Assembly: GCF_019375555.1 (NCBI RefSeq)
Contig: NZ_JAHXDN010000007.1
Location: 62,001 to 126,000, forward strand
Source: Roseobacter insulae
GTDB lineage: Bacteria; Pseudomonadota; Alphaproteobacteria; Rhodobacterales; Rhodobacteraceae
DNA length: 64,000 nt
Direction of reading: 5' to 3'
Shown here: positions 28,246 to 37,405 of the stretch, in pieces
Layout: every line of letters starts with the position of its first letter
Numbering within the stretch: the stretch's first letter is position 1
Program-made: the position numbers and the translations under genes
Notes under the pieces: model-generated
What the model was told of the DNA's origin: nothing
Database searches by the model: none
Seen by the model: only the letters and a program-made list of their open reading frames with translations

Positions 28246-29925
28246 TTATTCGTCGCCCTTGAGTGCGGCACCAAGAATGTCGCCCAGCGATGCGCCGGAG
28301 TCCGAGGAGCCATACTGCTCAACGGCTTCCTTCTCTTCAGCAATCTCGCGCGCCTTGATCGAGACGCCAAGACGACGGCTCTTGTTGTCTACGTTCGTGA
28401 TGCGCACATCCACCTTGTCACCGACCGAGAAACGCTCGGGGCGTTGCTCTGCACGGTCACGGGAGAGATCGGAGCGGCGGATGAAGGACTTCATGCCTTC
28501 GTATTCCACCTCGATGCCGCCGTCTTCGATGGCTGTGACGGTCACGGTCACGATAGAGCCGCGTTTCACGCCGCCGACCGCTTCTGCGAACTTGTCCCCA
28601 CCGACGGCCTTGATCGAGAGGCTGATGCGCTCTTTCTCAACATCCACCTCGGAAACAACGGCCTGAACCATGTCGCCCTTGCGGTAGTTCTGGATCGCAT
28701 CCTCGCCCCGCTCGTCCCAGCTGAGATCGGAGAGGTGCACCATGCCGTCGATGTCGCCGTCGAGGCCAACGAACAGACCGAATTCGGTGATGTTCTTGAC
28801 TTCGCCTTCGACTTCCGTGCCCTCGGGGTGTGTTTCCGCGAACACTTCCCATGGGTTGCGCATCGTCTGCTTGAGGCCCAGAGATACGCGGCGCTTGGCA
28901 CCATCGATTTCCAGAACCATGACTTCGACTTCTTGCGACGTCGACACGATTTTACCGGGGTGGACGTTCTTTTTGGTCCAGGACATCTCGGAGACGTGCA
29001 CGAGCCCTTCGACACCGGCTTCGAGCTCAACAAAGGCACCGTAATCGGTGATGTTTGTCACGCGGCCCGTGTGGACAGATTCCAACGGGTATTTCGCGGC
29101 CACCAGATCCCACGGATCTTCCTGCAGCTGTTTCATGCCAAGGCTGATGCGGTGTGTTTCCTTGTTGATCTTGATGACTTGCACCTTGATCGTTTCACCG
29201 ATTGTCAGGATCTCGGAAGGATGGTTCACGCGGCGCCACGCCATGTCGGTCACGTGCAGCAGGCCGTCTACACCGCCAAGATCAACGAAGGCACCGTATT
29301 CGGTGATGTTCTTGACCACGCCGTCCACGGTCTGACCCTCTGTGAGGTTACCGATGACTTCGGCACGCTGTTCGGCGCGGGATTCTTCGAGGATCGCACG
29401 GCGCGAAACCACGATATTGCCGCGGCGACGGTCCATTTTCAGAATCTGGAACGGCTGCTTGAGACCCATCAACGGTCCGGCATCACGCACCGGGCGCACG
29501 TCAACCTGAGAGCCGGGCAGGAAGGCCACGGCACCGCCGAGGTCAACCGTAAAGCCGCCTTTGACACGCCCGAAGATGGCGCCTTCGACGCGCTCTTCAT
29601 CGGCGTAAGCTTTTTCCAGACGATCCCATGCTTCTTCGCGGCGCGCCATTTCGCGGGAAATGACCGCTTCGCCACGAGAGCTTTCAACCTGGCGGAGGAA
29701 GACTTCAACCTCGTCGCCGACTTCGATCTTGGGAGCTTCCCCCGGATCTGCGAATTCCTTGAGTTCAACGCGGCCTTCCATTTTGTAGCCGACGTCGATG
29801 ATGGCCTGGCCCGCTTCGATTGCGATGACCTTGCCTTTGACGACAGACCCTTCTTCGGGTGTGTCCATTTCGAAGCTTTCTTCCAAAAGGGCTTCGAAGT
29901 CTTCCATAGTTGCGTTTTGCGCCAT
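28246..29925 (-). CDS. rpsA: 30S ribosomal protein S1
   Basis: Binds mRNA and helps start translation on the small subunit. The 559-residue protein contains six S1 OB-fold repeats, visible as recurring ITEYGAFVDLG, ITDYGAFVELE and ITEFGLFVGLDG blocks. ATG 29925 is preceded by AAAGGAAAA; the frame continues upstream without homology. In many alphaproteobacteria rpsA follows cmk and precedes ihfB; here both neighbours are displaced by other genes. Confidence 0.97.
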   Translation of the reverse strand: MAQNATMEDFEALLEESFEMDTPEEGSVVKGKVIAIEAGQAIIDVGYKMEGRVELKEFADPGEAPKIEVGDEVEVFLRQVESSRGEAVISREMARREEAWDRLEKAYADEERVEGAIFGRVKGGFTVDLGGAVAFLPGSQVDVRPVRDAGPLMGLKQPFQILKMDRRRGNIVVSRRAILEESRAEQRAEVIGNLTEGQTVDGVVKNITEYGAFVDLGGVDGLLHVTDMAWRRVNHPSEILTIGETIKVQVIKINKETHRISLGMKQLQEDPWDLVAAKYPLESVHTGRVTNITDYGAFVELEAGVEGLVHVSEMSWTKKNVHPGKIVSTSQEVEVMVLEIDGAKRRVSLGLKQTMRNPWEVFAETHPEGTEVEGEVKNITEFGLFVGLDGDIDGMVHLSDLSWDERGEDAIQNYRKGDMVQAVVSEVDVEKERISLSIKAVGGDKFAEAVGGVKRGSIVTVTVTAIEDGGIEVEYEGMKSFIRRSDLSRDRAEQRPERFSVGDKVDVRITNVDNKSRRLGVSIKAREIAEEKEAVEQYGSSDSGASLGDILGAALKGDE

Positions 29926-30022
29926 GTAGCGTGTTTTCCTTTGTACGATGTTTCCGGCCGCGCGGTTGTCTCCGCCGGTCTTTGAGATTGATCTGCCGAT
30001 ATGCAGGATGCTTTGCACCGAA

Positions 30023-30060
30023 CAAATGAAGGGTCGGCTTGCACCGACCCTGCTCATTTG
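30023..30060 (-). promoter_or_regulatory. Long hairpin in the rpsA leader
   Basis: CAAATGA-AGGGTCGG (30023-30037) pairs with CCGACCCT-gc-TCATTTG (30044-30060): 8 plus 7 base pairs separated by a 2-base bulge, with a 6-base loop. It is not followed by a U tract on either side, so it is not an obvious terminator. It lies 98-135 bases upstream of the rpsA ATG, inside the leader predicted from the promoter at 30101-30129. A regulatory leader element for S1 is possible. Confidence 0.5.
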
Positions 30061-30100
30061 CTCTGCCGCAAAGGCTGTTCCCGCCTTGTCAACGCTCGCG

Positions 30101-30129
30101 CGTATAGAGCTGTTTTGATCCGGGATCAA
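30101..30129 (-). promoter_or_regulatory. Putative sigma-70-type promoter of rpsA
   Basis: On the minus strand, TTGATC (30129-30124) and TATACG (30106-30101) are separated by 17 bp. The spacing is ideal and both hexamers match four of six consensus bases. Transcription from here would give a leader of about 170 nt containing the hairpin at 30023-30060. A second -35-like TTGACA lies at 30092-30087 without a clear -10. Confidence 0.4.
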
Positions 30130-30195
30130 CCCATTCAAGCGTTTGCCGCGCGGGATTGATCGCGCGAAAGCACACCGCTTGCCGCGACAATAGGC

Positions 30196-30921
30196 TTACC
30201 GCGCGGAAAAGATGATCAGTTTGGAGCGGGTCGTCGCGGAGGGGTTTGCAAGCACAACTTCCTTGGTGACGTCGCCCAAAGCGATGCTGTCACCGGCCGA
30301 ATAGGCCGCCGGCATCGCTCCGTCGGTTCTGACCTCCACGACTCCTTCCGCAACATAGGCCACGAGCAACGCGCCTGCGTCCGGAATGACAAGGTCATCG
30401 GCGGCAATGGTGATCTCGGCAACGTGCACGGACGAAACGGTTTTCACGAACCCTGCCGCCGTCTCGAACGCCCGTCTGTCGATGTGTTCCGCTGGAGATT
30501 GTTCAAAGTCGATAAAGGGTTCGCCCGCCTGCTGAAAGTTGAAGTCGACGAAAATGGCTTCATGGGTGGCGGAGGCGTTGTCGAAACGCAGGATACGATG
30601 GTCAGTTGGTTCGTAAAACGCCTCTCCCTCGGACAGGATCACCGGTTGGCCGCCTTCCACCTGATAAAGGATATGGCCTTTCGCGACATACCCGACGGCC
30701 GGGGCGTGGTGACGGTGGACAGGCGCCACCTGCCCGGGCGCAAAATGGAAGTCTCCGCCCTCGATCTTGACAACCTCGCGGGGGTCGAATTGTGCGGTCA
30801 AAAGCGTGACGGTTTCGGTGCGGATGTTTTGCATTGCGTCCAGGCTCGTCGCCGTTCCGATGGCGGCGGTGCCAACGGCAAGCGAGAGCATGACGATTTT
30901 GGCTATGTCGGCGGATCTCAT
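30196..30921 (-). CDS. Exported cupin-domain protein
   Basis: A 241-residue protein with an N-terminal signal-like helix (AKIVMLSLAVGTAAIGTATS) and a cupin barrel whose metal motif is in VAPVHRHHAPAVGYVAKGHILYQVEGG. A second, degenerate beta domain follows (from about 150). ATG 30921 has AAAGGAC upstream. It is divergent from an HxlR regulator with two palindromes in the shared promoter, so it is probably that regulator's target. Reaction unknown; single cupins of this kind may sequester or modify small reactive molecules. Confidence 0.78.
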   Translation of the reverse strand: MRSADIAKIVMLSLAVGTAAIGTATSLDAMQNIRTETVTLLTAQFDPREVVKIEGGDFHFAPGQVAPVHRHHAPAVGYVAKGHILYQVEGGQPVILSEGEAFYEPTDHRILRFDNASATHEAIFVDFNFQQAGEPFIDFEQSPAEHIDRRAFETAAGFVKTVSSVHVAEITIAADDLVIPDAGALLVAYVAEGVVEVRTDGAMPAAYSAGDSIALGDVTKEVVLANPSATTRSKLIIFSAR

Positions 30922-30991
30922 GTCGTGTCCTTTCAAGACGAGGTTTCGAAAACGGGTCGCATTGCCCTTCAAATCCAGGGGCGTAATTTGC

Positions 30992-31041
30992 TTGCATTTT
31001 GCAAGTTATTTTCAGATAGCTTTCCGAATTGCAATTTGCAA
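30992..31041. promoter_or_regulatory. Two palindromic operators between cupin and hxlR genes
   Basis: TTGCA-TTT-TGCAA at 30992-31004 and TTGCA-ATT-TGCAA at 31029-31041 are perfect 5-bp-arm dyads, 37 bp centre to centre; each is followed by GTTA. The 142-bp intergenic region is AT-rich. HxlR regulators bind such dyads, so these are strong candidates for sites controlling both genes. Confidence 0.65.
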
Positions 31042-31063
31042 GTTAATTTTTTAAGATCGGACT

Positions 31064-31474
31064 ATGGATACTGAGCCCAAAAAACGCGTGTCCGGCTGCC
31101 CGGTTGCTTATGGATTGGACAGCTTCGGCGATCGGTGGAGCCTGCTGATCATCCGGGACCTCATGGTCCACGGCAAGAAGACGTACAGCGAATTTCTCGG
31201 TTCGGACGAAGGCATTGCAACAAATATTCTGATCAACCGGCTGAAAACTCTGGAAGCTGACGGGATCCTGTCCAAATCACGGGATCCGGACAACCGCCGC
31301 AGCTTTACCTATGCGTTGACGCCCAAGGGGAAAGACCTCGCGCCCATCGTTATCGAAATCATCCGGTGGAGCGGAAAACATGATGACCGGCCGAGCGCAT
31401 TGAAACCTGCCGTGCGCGCGGTGGAAGAGGATCCCGACGGGTTTGAAAAGAGGCTGCGCGGGGCCTGCGACTGA
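31064..31474 (+). CDS. HxlR-family winged-helix regulator
   Basis: A 136-residue regulator. The HxlR mark is the N-terminal Cys in SGCPVAYGLDSFGDRWSLLIIRDL, followed by the recognition helix (ATNILINRLKTLEADGIL) and wing (DPDNRRSFTYALT). The conserved Cys can be a redox or electrophile sensor in this family (YodB, HypR), which would fit stress control of the divergent cupin gene. The ATG has only a weak ribosome site. Confidence 0.88.
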   Translation: MDTEPKKRVSGCPVAYGLDSFGDRWSLLIIRDLMVHGKKTYSEFLGSDEGIATNILINRLKTLEADGILSKSRDPDNRRSFTYALTPKGKDLAPIVIEIIRWSGKHDDRPSALKPAVRAVEEDPDGFEKRLRGACD

Positions 31475-31499
31475 TCATGGGCCGCCGGGGTGCTCCGCT

Positions 31500-32045
31500 C
31501 TACAGCTCCTGCCCTTTGCGCAGTTCGTCCAGCAATTCCTGATAGATGCCATTGCTGTCGCCACCACCAAAGACCTCCGCGCCGCCTGAGTAGGTCTGGC
31601 CATAGGTACGCGCGACATTGACGGTTTGTGCCAGCGCCGACAGGAACTGATCCTGTTCCAGGGGTGACAGCGGGTGGATGAAAACACCCCAGAGCCGCCC
31701 CTGCGCCACGGCGTAGCGGGCATCAAGGGCGGTGTCGAAATTGGCTTGCATCAGGCGCATCAGTTCCGCGGCCTCCAATCCTTCGGCAGACCGGATGGGC
31801 ACCATCGCCCGCATCCGGTTGGCGCGCGGATCGGCAACGACAATCACCGGGATATCCTGCACCGTGAATTCGATGGCCGCCCCGCGCAGTTGCGCCTCCG
31901 CGTCGATGGTCAGGATGATGTTTGCCAGGCGCTGGAGGGTCATCGGCGGTTCCGGCGGTGGTGCGGCCTCGGGCGTTTCGTCCTGCTGAGCGATCGCCAC
32001 GCTGCCAATGATCACCATTGCGATGGCCAATAAAATCCGTGCCAT
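31500..32045 (-). CDS. Exported hypothetical protein, 181 aa
   Basis: Unrecognised. A cleavable signal peptide is clear (ARILLAIAMVIIGSVAIAQ, cleavage near residue 19), followed by an acidic Pro-rich linker and an alpha/beta domain of about 110 residues (TLQRLANIILTIDAEAQLRG onward) that resembles YbjN/type-III-chaperone-like folds only in general pattern. It ends with a Gly/Ser-rich tail. It sits between cmk and the HxlR gene on the cmk strand, 178 bp downstream of cmk. Confidence 0.65.
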   Translation of the reverse strand: MARILLAIAMVIIGSVAIAQQDETPEAAPPPEPPMTLQRLANIILTIDAEAQLRGAAIEFTVQDIPVIVVADPRANRMRAMVPIRSAEGLEAAELMRLMQANFDTALDARYAVAQGRLWGVFIHPLSPLEQDQFLSALAQTVNVARTYGQTYSGGAEVFGGGDSNGIYQELLDELRKGQEL

Positions 32046-32223
32046 AGGTTTGCCTCTCGGGTCTGTGTCCCGTCAGGCTAGCCGCGTCGGCCTTCAAAGG
32101 CCAACCACCCTTTGGTGAACACCCTGCAACATCTGTGGGTCGGTGTGGCGGACGCCTCCCCGGCTGGCATCGTTCGGGTGCGGTCGCTGAGTTGATGGCA
32201 TTCCCGGCGCGTGGCGCGGCGGC

Positions 32224-32847
32224 CTATTGCGCGCGCCGGTGTTCAATCGCGCGGATGGCCGTAGCGATTGCGGCCTCGATGCTCATGTCGGATGTATCGA
32301 TTTCCACCGCATCCGCTGCCGGTTTCAACGGCGCTGCTGCGCGTTGACGGTCGCGGGCGTCCCGCTCCATGACATCGGCAAGCACCTGTTCCCGGCTGAT
32401 GGCTGCACCGGACGCCGCCAGTTCGGCGAAACGACGGTCCGCGCGCACTTCGGCGCTTGCGGTGACGAACAGTTTGGCATCCGCGTTAGGGCATATCACC
32501 GTGCCAATGTCGCGCCCGTCCAGAACAGCGCCGCCTGATCTGCGCGCGAAACTGCGCTGGAAATCCAGCAAGGCCGCGCGCACCTCCGGGATTACCGCGA
32601 CTTTGCTGGCGGCCTGCGCCACTTCGGGACCGCGCAGATCGTTTGCCTGCAGGTCGTCGCTTGTCAGCGTGCGCGCTGCCTCTGCCGGGTCCATGCCCAG
32701 CAGCGATTTGGCGCCGACGGCGCGGTACAACAGGCCGGTGTCGAGATGCGCAAAGCCGAAATGGGCCGCAACCGCCTTGGAGATTGTGCCCTTTCCTGCA
32801 GCCGCAGGACCGTCAATGGCAATTGTGAACGGGTCTTTTGATGTCAT
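32224..32847 (-). CDS. cmk: Cytidylate kinase
   Basis: Phosphorylates CMP and dCMP. The 207-residue P-loop kinase starts with [20 protein letters not shown] (Walker A) and has the conserved [17 protein letters not shown] block. I prefer ATG 32847, where homology begins; ATG 32856 is also possible and nearer a GGAAG site. It follows aroA after 112 bp, the standard aroA-cmk order. Confidence 0.94.
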   Translation of the reverse strand: MTSKDPFTIAIDGPAAAGKGTISKAVAAHFGFAHLDTGLLYRAVGAKSLLGMDPAEAARTLTSDDLQANDLRGPEVAQAASKVAVIPEVRAALLDFQRSFARRSGGAVLDGRDIGTVICPNADAKLFVTASAEVRADRRFAELAASGAAISREQVLADVMERDARDRQRAAAPLKPAADAVEIDTSDMSIEAAIATAIRAIEHRRAQ

Positions 32848-32959
32848 GCCGCGCATCTCACTTCCTGCATCCGCCCGTCCATTATCCGGAATTGACCCGG
32901 TCGGAACAAGAAGATCGTGGCCAATGGCCATGCCGCCTGCTCCACGCTTGCAGATCCCT

Positions 32960-34312
32960 TTAGGCTTCAGACCGCTCCAGTGCCGCGCCAAGCCCGGTCA
33001 TGAGCGGCTCGAAAATCGGGAAGGATGTTGCGATGGGCCCGCCGTCATCGATGCTGACCGCTGATTGCGCCGCCATTCCAAGTACGAGGAAGGACATCGC
33101 AATCCGGTGATCGAGGTGGCTGGCGCAGGTCGCGCCCCCCGGCACCTTGCCGTGACCCCGCCCCGTGACTGTCCACCAGTCCGGACCCTCGTCGACGGTA
33201 ATGCCATTTGCGCGCAAACCAACCGCCATGGCGTCGATGCGGTCGCTTTCCTTGACGCGCAATTCCTTGACACCGCGCATCACCGTTTGACCCTCGGCGA
33301 ATGCGGCGACAACGGACAGGACCGGGTATTCGTCGATCATGCTCGCGGCGCGCGCCGAGGGGACCTCTATCCCCTTCAGGTTCGGTGAAAAGCGCGCCCG
33401 GAGATCGGCAACCGGTTCGCCCCCCTCCGTACGCTCGTTTTCATATGTCAGATCAGCGCCCATGTCGCGCAGCGTGGTGAAAAGCCCCGCGCGCGTCGGA
33501 TTGAGGCCGATCCCCGGCACCAGAACGTCCGACCCCGGAACAATCAAGGCAGCACAGACGGGAAAGGCTGCCGAAGACGGATCCCGCGGCACATCGATTT
33601 TCTGGGGTTTGAGCTCGGGTTGACCGGTCAATGTGATCACCCGGCCGGCATCCGTTTCCTCTACGGTCAGGCTTGCGCCAAAGCCCGCCAGCATGCGTTC
33701 GGTGTGATCCCTTGTGGCCTCCGCCTCGATCACGACCGTCTGTCCCGGAGCATTAAGACCCGCAAGCAAGACCGCCGATTTCACCTGCGCGGAAGGCATC
33801 GGCACCTTGTATTCCACGGGCACGGGGTTCTTGGCACCGACAAGCGTCATCGGCAAACGCCCCCCGTCGCGCCCGTAAGACCTCGTCCCGAAGAGCGCGA
33901 GCGGATCGGTCACGCGGGCCATCGGTCTGCCGTTGAGAGAGGCATCCCCCGAAAACGTCGCGGTGATCGGCGAGGTCGCCATGGCCCCCATGATAAGCCG
34001 TACACCGGTGCCGGAGTTGCCGCAGTCAATCACCTGTTCTGGTTCGGCAAATCCACCGACGCCCACGCCATGCACGCTCCAGTTGCCCCCGCCATGATCC
34101 GTGACCTCGGCCCCGAATGCCCGCATCGCCGCGGCCGTATCCAGAACATCCTGACCTTCCAGCAGACCGGAAATCTCTGTCTTTCCAACACTCAAGGCGC
34201 CCAGGATCAGAGAGCGGTGCGAAATGGATTTGTCACCGGGCACGGCAGCCTGTCCAGATAAGGGGCCGCAGGGGCGGGAGGTCATGGGGATCGGAGCGCC
34301 GTGGCTGGACAT
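32960..34312 (-). CDS. aroA: 3-phosphoshikimate 1-carboxyvinyltransferase (EPSP synthase)
   Basis: Adds enolpyruvate to shikimate-3-phosphate in aromatic amino acid synthesis. The 450-residue two-domain protein has [15 protein letters not shown] at the N-terminus and the [14 protein letters not shown] block resembling class II enzymes such as CP4. The PEP-site loop reads CGNSGTG; CP4 has Ala where this has Gly, so resistance to glyphosate cannot be assumed from class. ATG 34312 has a poor ribosome site; ATG 34285 is an alternative. Confidence 0.95.
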   Translation of the reverse strand: MSSHGAPIPMTSRPCGPLSGQAAVPGDKSISHRSLILGALSVGKTEISGLLEGQDVLDTAAAMRAFGAEVTDHGGGNWSVHGVGVGGFAEPEQVIDCGNSGTGVRLIMGAMATSPITATFSGDASLNGRPMARVTDPLALFGTRSYGRDGGRLPMTLVGAKNPVPVEYKVPMPSAQVKSAVLLAGLNAPGQTVVIEAEATRDHTERMLAGFGASLTVEETDAGRVITLTGQPELKPQKIDVPRDPSSAAFPVCAALIVPGSDVLVPGIGLNPTRAGLFTTLRDMGADLTYENERTEGGEPVADLRARFSPNLKGIEVPSARAASMIDEYPVLSVVAAFAEGQTVMRGVKELRVKESDRIDAMAVGLRANGITVDEGPDWWTVTGRGHGKVPGGATCASHLDHRIAMSFLVLGMAAQSAVSIDDGGPIATSFPIFEPLMTGLGAALERSEA

Positions 34313-34395
34313 AGAATATCTCGAAGTAGCTGTGATGATGGCAGAGGCTTAGCCGCTGCTTGGGTCAGGGTCCAGTCCCTAACCCGTTATCGCTA

Positions 34396-35097
34396 TCAAG
34401 TCCTGCGAAACGTCAGATAATGCGGCGTACGCCCCTCGCGCAATGCCTTTTGTTCATAGCGCGTGGATATCCAGTCATCCCATGGCGCGCGCCAGTCCTG
34501 AGGCCCTTCGGCAAGCCATTCGAAACCATGGCGCGGCACTTCTTCCAGGGTTTGGCGCACGTAATCCTCGATATCGGTCGCCACCCGGAAAAGGGCGCCT
34601 TTTTTCATCACCCTTGCTAGCGGTGCCAGATGTTCCGGGGTGACAAAGCGACGGCGATGATGGCGGGTTTTGGGCCAGGGGTCGGGATAGAGCAGAAATG
34701 CGCGCGCGATTGAGTGGTCGGGCAAAACATCAAACAGGTCGCGCACGTCGCCGGGATGCACGGCGATGTTATCCGCGCCCGCCCGTCTGATTTTCCCCAG
34801 GAGCATGGCGACGCCGTTGATATAGGGCTCTGCCCCGATCAGGCCCACCTGCGGGTTTTGTCGCGCCTGATGCACCATGTGCTCGCCACCGCCAAAGCCG
34901 ATTTCCAGCCAGACGGGCTTGCCGTCAAACACCGCTCCAAGGTCCAGTGGTCTGCGCTCGGGGTTCTCCTCCCAGGTCACCGGACCGGGCGAGAGGGCGG
35001 ACAGATCCTCCTGCAGGTATCCCTTTTGCGATTGCTTGAGGGATTTGCCTTTCAGGCGGCCATAAAAGTTGCGACGCGGGCGGGAGTGTTCAGACAT
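34396..35097 (-). CDS. trmB: tRNA (guanine-N7)-methyltransferase
   Basis: Methylates N7 of G46 in the tRNA variable loop using SAM. The 233-residue Rossmann-fold protein has the SAM loop WLEIGFGGGEHM, the family motif LLYPDPWPKTRHHRRRF and the C-terminal RYEQKALREGRTPHYLTF. Lies upstream of aroA on the same strand and divergent from the response regulator. Confidence 0.95.
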   Translation of the reverse strand: MSEHSRPRRNFYGRLKGKSLKQSQKGYLQEDLSALSPGPVTWEENPERRPLDLGAVFDGKPVWLEIGFGGGEHMVHQARQNPQVGLIGAEPYINGVAMLLGKIRRAGADNIAVHPGDVRDLFDVLPDHSIARAFLLYPDPWPKTRHHRRRFVTPEHLAPLARVMKKGALFRVATDIEDYVRQTLEEVPRHGFEWLAEGPQDWRAPWDDWISTRYEQKALREGRTPHYLTFRRT

Positions 35098-35230
35098 GGG
35101 CGGCCCTTAGCCCGGTCGCAGCGCCCATGCAATGGCTGCAAGGCAATTGTCGCCACGGCTTTACCGGGAATTAAGACGAAAGAACTAGAGGTGTGCAGTG
35201 CCGCAGAGGCCCAAAAGGGGAGGCTTAAGC

Positions 35231-36139
35231 TTGAGCCAGATTGGAAAAATTCACGCAAAGATCCGTCCGGACGCGACGGTGCTTCCAGATTTTGCCAGTA
35301 TTCTGGTGGTTGATGACCAGCGATTTGACCGTGCGCGTCTCATTCGCCTGATCGGTGGGCTGGAATTCGACACTCATGTGGCCGAAGCCGATAGCCTCGA
35401 AACCATGGGGTCGATGCTGCAAAAAGACAAATTCGACCTGATCTTGCTGGATTACAATCTGCCCGATGGCACGGGTCTGCAAGGGCTGGAAGCCGTACGG
35501 CTTGATCCCAAGAACCGTCAGGCCGCAACGATCATGATCACCGGCGACGATCAGAACGAAATTGCGATCGAGGCGCTGAAACGCGGCTGCAGCGATTACA
35601 TCACCAAGGATGACCTGTCGCCTGCCGCCTTCCGCCGGGCCTCCATCAACGCGCTGCAAAAATCGCATCTGTCCATCGGCATCGAAAACCAGGACTCCAA
35701 GCGCCAGAAAATGGAGGCCGTGCTCGAGCGCTTCTCCACCGAATGCGCCAGTGAAATCAAACCGGTCGTCAGCCGCATGATGCGTCAGATGCGCGATCTG
35801 CGTGAAGCGCCCTCGCTGAGCAAAGAGCAGGCGACTGAGCGAATCTGCAGGATCGAGAAATCCTGCATGCGCCTGTGGGAGTTTCTCGACGACCTGGAAA
35901 GATATAAAGGTACGGATCTGTCGCATCAGGCGTTTTCGGAACAATCCGCCGCCGCCGCCTTGGGCGTGGGTGAAAGCCACGTGTCCCAACAGGTGCCCCC
36001 TGTCGCCCCACCGCCGTCAGATGCACCGGTAGCAAAACCCAGACGCCTCACACTGTCCAAGAACAGCAGCGGCAAAGCGCTTGCCGCAAAACGCAAATCC
36101 GCACGGCCGAGCGTTTTCGGAAAACCGCGACAGGAGTGA
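35231..36139 (+). CDS. Response regulator with helical C-terminal domain
   Basis: Receiver domain at about residues 20-135: acidic DD in ILVVDDQRFDR, phospho-accepting Asp in LILLDYNLPDG, Thr in IMITGDD and Lys in YITKDD. A helical region (about 150-240) and a basic, Ala/Pro-rich tail follow; there is no recognised DNA-binding or enzymatic output. I chose TTG 35231 because a near-perfect GGGGAGG lies 8 bp upstream; an in-frame GTG at 35198 lacks a good site. No partner histidine kinase is adjacent. Confidence 0.83.
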   Translation: MSQIGKIHAKIRPDATVLPDFASILVVDDQRFDRARLIRLIGGLEFDTHVAEADSLETMGSMLQKDKFDLILLDYNLPDGTGLQGLEAVRLDPKNRQAATIMITGDDQNEIAIEALKRGCSDYITKDDLSPAAFRRASINALQKSHLSIGIENQDSKRQKMEAVLERFSTECASEIKPVVSRMMRQMRDLREAPSLSKEQATERICRIEKSCMRLWEFLDDLERYKGTDLSHQAFSEQSAAAALGVGESHVSQQVPPVAPPPSDAPVAKPRRLTLSKNSSGKALAAKRKSARPSVFGKPRQE

Positions 36140-36216
36140 ACGGCACGTGTCACGAAGCCGCCTTGCCGTGGCGCCCCCGTGGTGCACCGAGTGTCTTTGG
36201 ACGTGGCGGACGCCGG

Positions 36217-37401
36217 CTACTTGATGGCTGCCTTCAGCGCATCGACCAGATCGGTTTTTTCCCAGCTGAAACCACCGTCCCCATCCGGTTCGCGCCCGAA
36301 GTGCCCGTAGGCGGCGGTGCGCGCGTAGATCGGCCGGTTGAGTTGCAGGTGCTCACGAATACCCCGTGGCGTCAGATCCATGATCTGTCCAACGGCCTGC
36401 TCAATCTCGCCGTCGTTCACGTCACCCGTGCCGAAAGTGTCACAATAGATCGACAGAGGCTTGCTGACACCGATGGCATAGCTCAGCTGGATGGTGCATT
36501 TATCGGCCATGCCCGACGCCACGACGTTCTTCGCAAGATACCGCGCCGCATAGGCCGCGGAACGGTCAACCTTGGTCGGATCCTTGCCCGAAAAAGCACC
36601 GCCGCCATGAGGCGCCGCCCCACCGTAAGTATCGACGATGATCTTGCGCCCGGTCAGCCCCGCGTCTCCATCCGGCCCACCGATCACGAATGTGCCTGTC
36701 GGGTTCACCCACCATTCAGTTGCCTCGGTAATCCAGCCTTCGGGCAATACCTCCCGAATGTAGGGCTCCACGATGGCGCGAATATCCTCGGATGACTGGC
36801 TTTCATCCGAATGCTGCGTGGACAGAACGATCGAGCTCACGCCCACCGGCCTGCCCTCCTCGTAGCGCACCGAAAGCTGGCTTTTCGCATCCGGGCGCAG
36901 GGTCGGCTCCGTCCCGTCCTTGCGCACTTCGGCCAGACGTCGCAACACCGCGTGCGCATAGTGGATGGGCGCGGGCATCAGCTCCGGCGTTTCCGTTGTT
37001 GCGAAACCGAACATGATGCCCTGATCTCCGGCACCTTCATCCTTGTTACCGCTGGCATCGACGCCCTGCGCGATATGGGCGGATTGTTCATGCAGCAGGT
37101 TGGTTATTTCACAGGTTGCATGGTGAAACTTGTCCTGCTCGTACCCGATATCCTTGATACAGGCGCGGGCGATATCCTCGATGCGTCCCATATAGTCTTT
37201 GAGGGCGTCGCGATCCGACAGCCCGACTTCACCGCCGATCACCACACGGTTGGTCGTTGCAAAGGTTTCCGCCGCGACGCGTGCTTCCGGCTCGGCGGCC
37301 AGAAACGCATCCAGAACGGCATCCGAAATTCGATCGCACACCTTGTCGGGATGTCCTTCGGAAACCGATTCAGACGTGAAGACGAAATTTTTACGGGACA
37401 T
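36217..37401 (-). CDS. metK: S-adenosylmethionine synthetase
   Basis: Makes SAM from methionine and ATP. The 394-residue protein has [13 protein letters not shown] at the N-terminus, [12 protein letters not shown] and [16 protein letters not shown], all family signatures. ATG 37401 is used; its Shine-Dalgarno GGAG lies within the upstream SAM/SAH riboswitch, so translation should fall as SAM rises. It is separated from lnt by about 90 bp. Confidence 0.97.
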   Translation of the reverse strand: MSRKNFVFTSESVSEGHPDKVCDRISDAVLDAFLAAEPEARVAAETFATTNRVVIGGEVGLSDRDALKDYMGRIEDIARACIKDIGYEQDKFHHATCEITNLLHEQSAHIAQGVDASGNKDEGAGDQGIMFGFATTETPELMPAPIHYAHAVLRRLAEVRKDGTEPTLRPDAKSQLSVRYEEGRPVGVSSIVLSTQHSDESQSSEDIRAIVEPYIREVLPEGWITEATEWWVNPTGTFVIGGPDGDAGLTGRKIIVDTYGGAAPHGGGAFSGKDPTKVDRSAAYAARYLAKNVVASGMADKCTIQLSYAIGVSKPLSIYCDTFGTGDVNDGEIEQAVGQIMDLTPRGIREHLQLNRPIYARTAAYGHFGREPDGDGGFSWEKTDLVDALKAAIK

Positions 37402-37405
37402 GGGT

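Noticed and set aside
28228-29985. 585-codon open frame on the plus strand opposite rpsA
   Set aside because: It mirrors rpsA codon bias, has no recognisable domain, and rpsA on the other strand is certain with a matching terminator and ribosome site.
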